From contig CBDUCN010000311.1 of the NCBI GenBank assembly GCA_965365655.1, positions 1-6,044 of the forward strand: a DNA stretch of 6,044 nucleotides. The letters run 5' to 3'. Source of the DNA: JBFHNV01 sp965365655 (GTDB lineage Bacteria; Pseudomonadota; Gammaproteobacteria; HK1). Below are positions 5,171-6,044 of the stretch, piece after piece (the first letter of the stretch is position 1; every line of letters starts with the position of its first letter). The notes beneath the pieces were generated by a model. It worked only from the letters and a program-made list of their open reading frames with translations. It had not been told where the DNA came from and made no database searches. The translations under genes and the position numbers were made by a program.

Positions 5171-5812
5171 CTAGCGGCCCCGCGCCGCCTTCTTCTTCGC
5201 GCCCTTCCTCGCGCCGGACGCCGCCGCGCGCGCGCGGCGCTCGCGCACGCTGACCTCGTTGATCGGCGGGCCGCAGTAGATGTCGTGCGCGATGGCCGCC
5301 GCCGCCGCGGCGCGCGCGACGTCGGCCGCCGAGCCGGGCCCGTCGAACAGCGCGTGGCACGCGCCCATCGCCGCGTGCGCGCCGGAGCCGATCGCGAAGT
5401 AGCGCTCGAAGCGGGTCACCGACAGGTCGGTCGCGACCGAGAACAGCCCGCCCGGCGCGACCACGAGGAACGAGCTGTCGAGGCTGCCGAACGGCGAGCC
5501 GTCGTCGTCCCCGCCGGCCTGGTCGCGGACGAACGAGTAGCGCTCGTGCAGCACGTGCCAGAACTCGTTGAAGAAGCGGAAGATCGATCGCTCGTCCGTG
5601 AGCCGCGGCGTGCCGCGGCGCCGCGCGAGCAGGTCCTCGAGGATGTTCGAGTACAGCGTCCACCCGGTCGTCGCGAGGTGGACGTTGCCGAGCGTGATGT
5701 ACTTGCGGTCGATGCGGTTCTCCGCCGGGACCCGCTCGGGGCCCATGCTCGTCATGCTGTCGGTGGCGAGCGCGATGTGTCCGCCCTTGCGGACGGCGAC
5801 GGCGATGGACAC
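5171..5812 (-). CDS. HslV/proteasome beta-like Ntn-hydrolase with predicted N-terminal Ser nucleophile
   Basis: The 213-residue product resembles HslV and proteasome beta subunits, N-terminal-nucleophile peptidases that assemble into rings. After removal of Met1, SIAVAVRKGGHIALATDS aligns without gaps to the HslV start: Ser1 replaces Thr1 and Asp17 lies exactly where expected. The Lys33 equivalent is probably Lys36 in DRKY, after a three-residue insertion. AIGSG (full-length 140-144) matches the conserved AIGSGG turn before the next helix. The GTG at 5812 is preferred because it places the nucleophile at the mature N terminus; the next Met is too late. Compared with HslV (about 175 aa), it has an acidic/glycine loop near 98-108 and a basic tail, residues 189-213, rich in Arg, Lys and Ala. 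No HslU or other ATPase gene is visible in this window. It may belong to a minor bacterial proteasome-homologue family such as Anbu or BPH; its substrate and partner are unknown. Confidence 0.82.
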   Translation of the reverse strand: MSIAVAVRKGGHIALATDSMTSMGPERVPAENRIDRKYITLGNVHLATTGWTLYSNILEDLLARRRGTPRLTDERSIFRFFNEFWHVLHERYSFVRDQAGGDDDGSPFGSLDSSFLVVAPGGLFSVATDLSVTRFERYFAIGSGAHAAMGACHALFDGPGSAADVARAAAAAAIAHDIYCGPPINEVSVRERRARAAASGARKGAKKKAARGR

Positions 5813-5856
5813 GGGGCGGGGCTCGGGCTCACGGCGGAGCGGCGGAGCTTACACCG

Positions 5857-5872
5857 CGCGGGCACGCCCGCG
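5857..5872. repeat. 6-bp GC hairpin upstream of the Ntn-hydrolase gene
   Basis: CGCGGG (5857-5862) pairs with CCCGCG (5867-5872) around CACG. The palindrome CGGCGCGCCG follows at 5871-5880. Together with the larger hairpin at 5887-5925 it makes the leader region of the Ntn-hydrolase gene highly structured. Confidence 0.4.
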
Positions 5873-5886
5873 GCGCGCCGCGCGCT

Positions 5887-5925
5887 CGCGGCCGGCACGC
5901 TCGTGCATCGACGCCGCCGGCCGCG
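5887..5925. terminator. Perfect 10-bp inverted repeat, possible terminator
   Basis: CGCGGCCGGC (5887-5896) is the exact reverse complement of GCCGGCCGCG (5916-5925), with a 19-base loop in which GCAC/GTGC can form a competing small stem. It lies just downstream of a possible minus-strand gene end at 5949 and upstream of the Ntn-hydrolase start. That position fits a terminator between the two, or a leader structure of the hydrolase transcript. Confidence 0.4.
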
Positions 5926-5948
5926 GTGCCTGCCGGGGATCCGGCCCG

Positions 5949-6044
5949 TCAGAGGATCCGCCAGTCCGCGCGCGGGCCAGCGGCGCGGCGGGCGCCCGCT
6001 TGCGCGTCGGGTCCGGGGCCCGCCGGCGCGGTCCACCCGTGTTC
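5949..6044 (-). CDS. Possible 3' end of an unidentified gene (partial)
   Basis: On the minus strand a frame is open from the window edge through 31 codons to a TGA at 5949-5951. Its last residues, ADWRIL, look like a plausible protein C terminus, whereas the preceding part is Ala/Gly/Pro/Arg-rich and unconvincing. A strong inverted repeat follows the stop within 25 bases. There is no start codon or domain in view, so this may be real or just an open frame in GC-rich DNA. Sequence beyond the window is needed. Confidence 0.25.
   Translation of the reverse strand, partial: EHGWTAPAGPGPDAQAGARRAAGPRADWRIL

Noticed and set aside
5752..6036. Small minus-strand frame at the right end
   Set aside because: Overlaps the Ntn-hydrolase start in another frame and encodes Arg/Pro/Ser-rich sequence without features.
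1..6044. CRISPR arrays, tRNA or rRNA genes, insertion sequences or attachment sites
   Set aside because: No regular repeat-spacer units, tRNA-like cloverleaf ends, rRNA signatures, transposase motifs or paired terminal repeats were seen.

Overview
This is a very GC-rich window (clearly above 70% G+C by eye, with strong G/C preference at third codon positions). That composition opens long spurious frames opposite nearly every real gene. A GcvA-type LysR regulator, a DUF1127 protein and proteobacterial-looking enzyme families suggest a high-GC proteobacterium. GATTCG/GGGATTCG-like intergenic motifs recall Xanthomonadales such as Lysobacter, but that placement is only a guess.

Layout from left to right. 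Positions 128-3314 (minus strand) hold a tight three-gene operon, read in the order acyl-CoA dehydrogenase-family flavoprotein (2049-3314), NadM-like nucleotidyltransferase (1489-2043) and ApgM-type phosphoglycerate mutase-family protein (128-1492). The junctions are a few bases or an ATGA overlap, so the three are probably translated together. Positions 3315-3635 contain no gene. They hold a weak candidate promoter for the operon, a degenerate GATCCCGA(A/G)TCC repeat and a run of adjacent hairpins, one with a 17-position stem. A minus-strand DUF1127 gene (3636-4034) and a plus-strand LysR regulator (4186-5112) diverge from a 151-base control region carrying an ATTCTCC/GGAGAAT inverted repeat. 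A hairpin-rich 58-base gap separates the LysR gene from a convergent minus-strand Ntn-hydrolase related to HslV and proteasome beta subunits (5171-5812). The right end holds more hairpins and possibly the last 31 codons of another minus-strand gene.

The most interesting part is the operon. The flavoprotein has Ala where medium-chain-type acyl-CoA dehydrogenases carry the catalytic Glu, and Arg at the alternative isovaleryl-type position. The nucleotidyltransferase has altered signature motifs, whereas the mutase-family protein keeps its expected metal and nucleophile residues. Nucleotidyltransferases and ApgM-family proteins of these kinds also occur in phosphonate antibiotic pathways, so the trio may serve a specialised small-molecule route rather than central metabolism. 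No PEP mutase is visible in the window, so this remains a hypothesis. A second point of interest is the HslV-like protein, which would expose Ser rather than Thr as its N-terminal nucleophile and ends in a lysine/arginine-rich tail.
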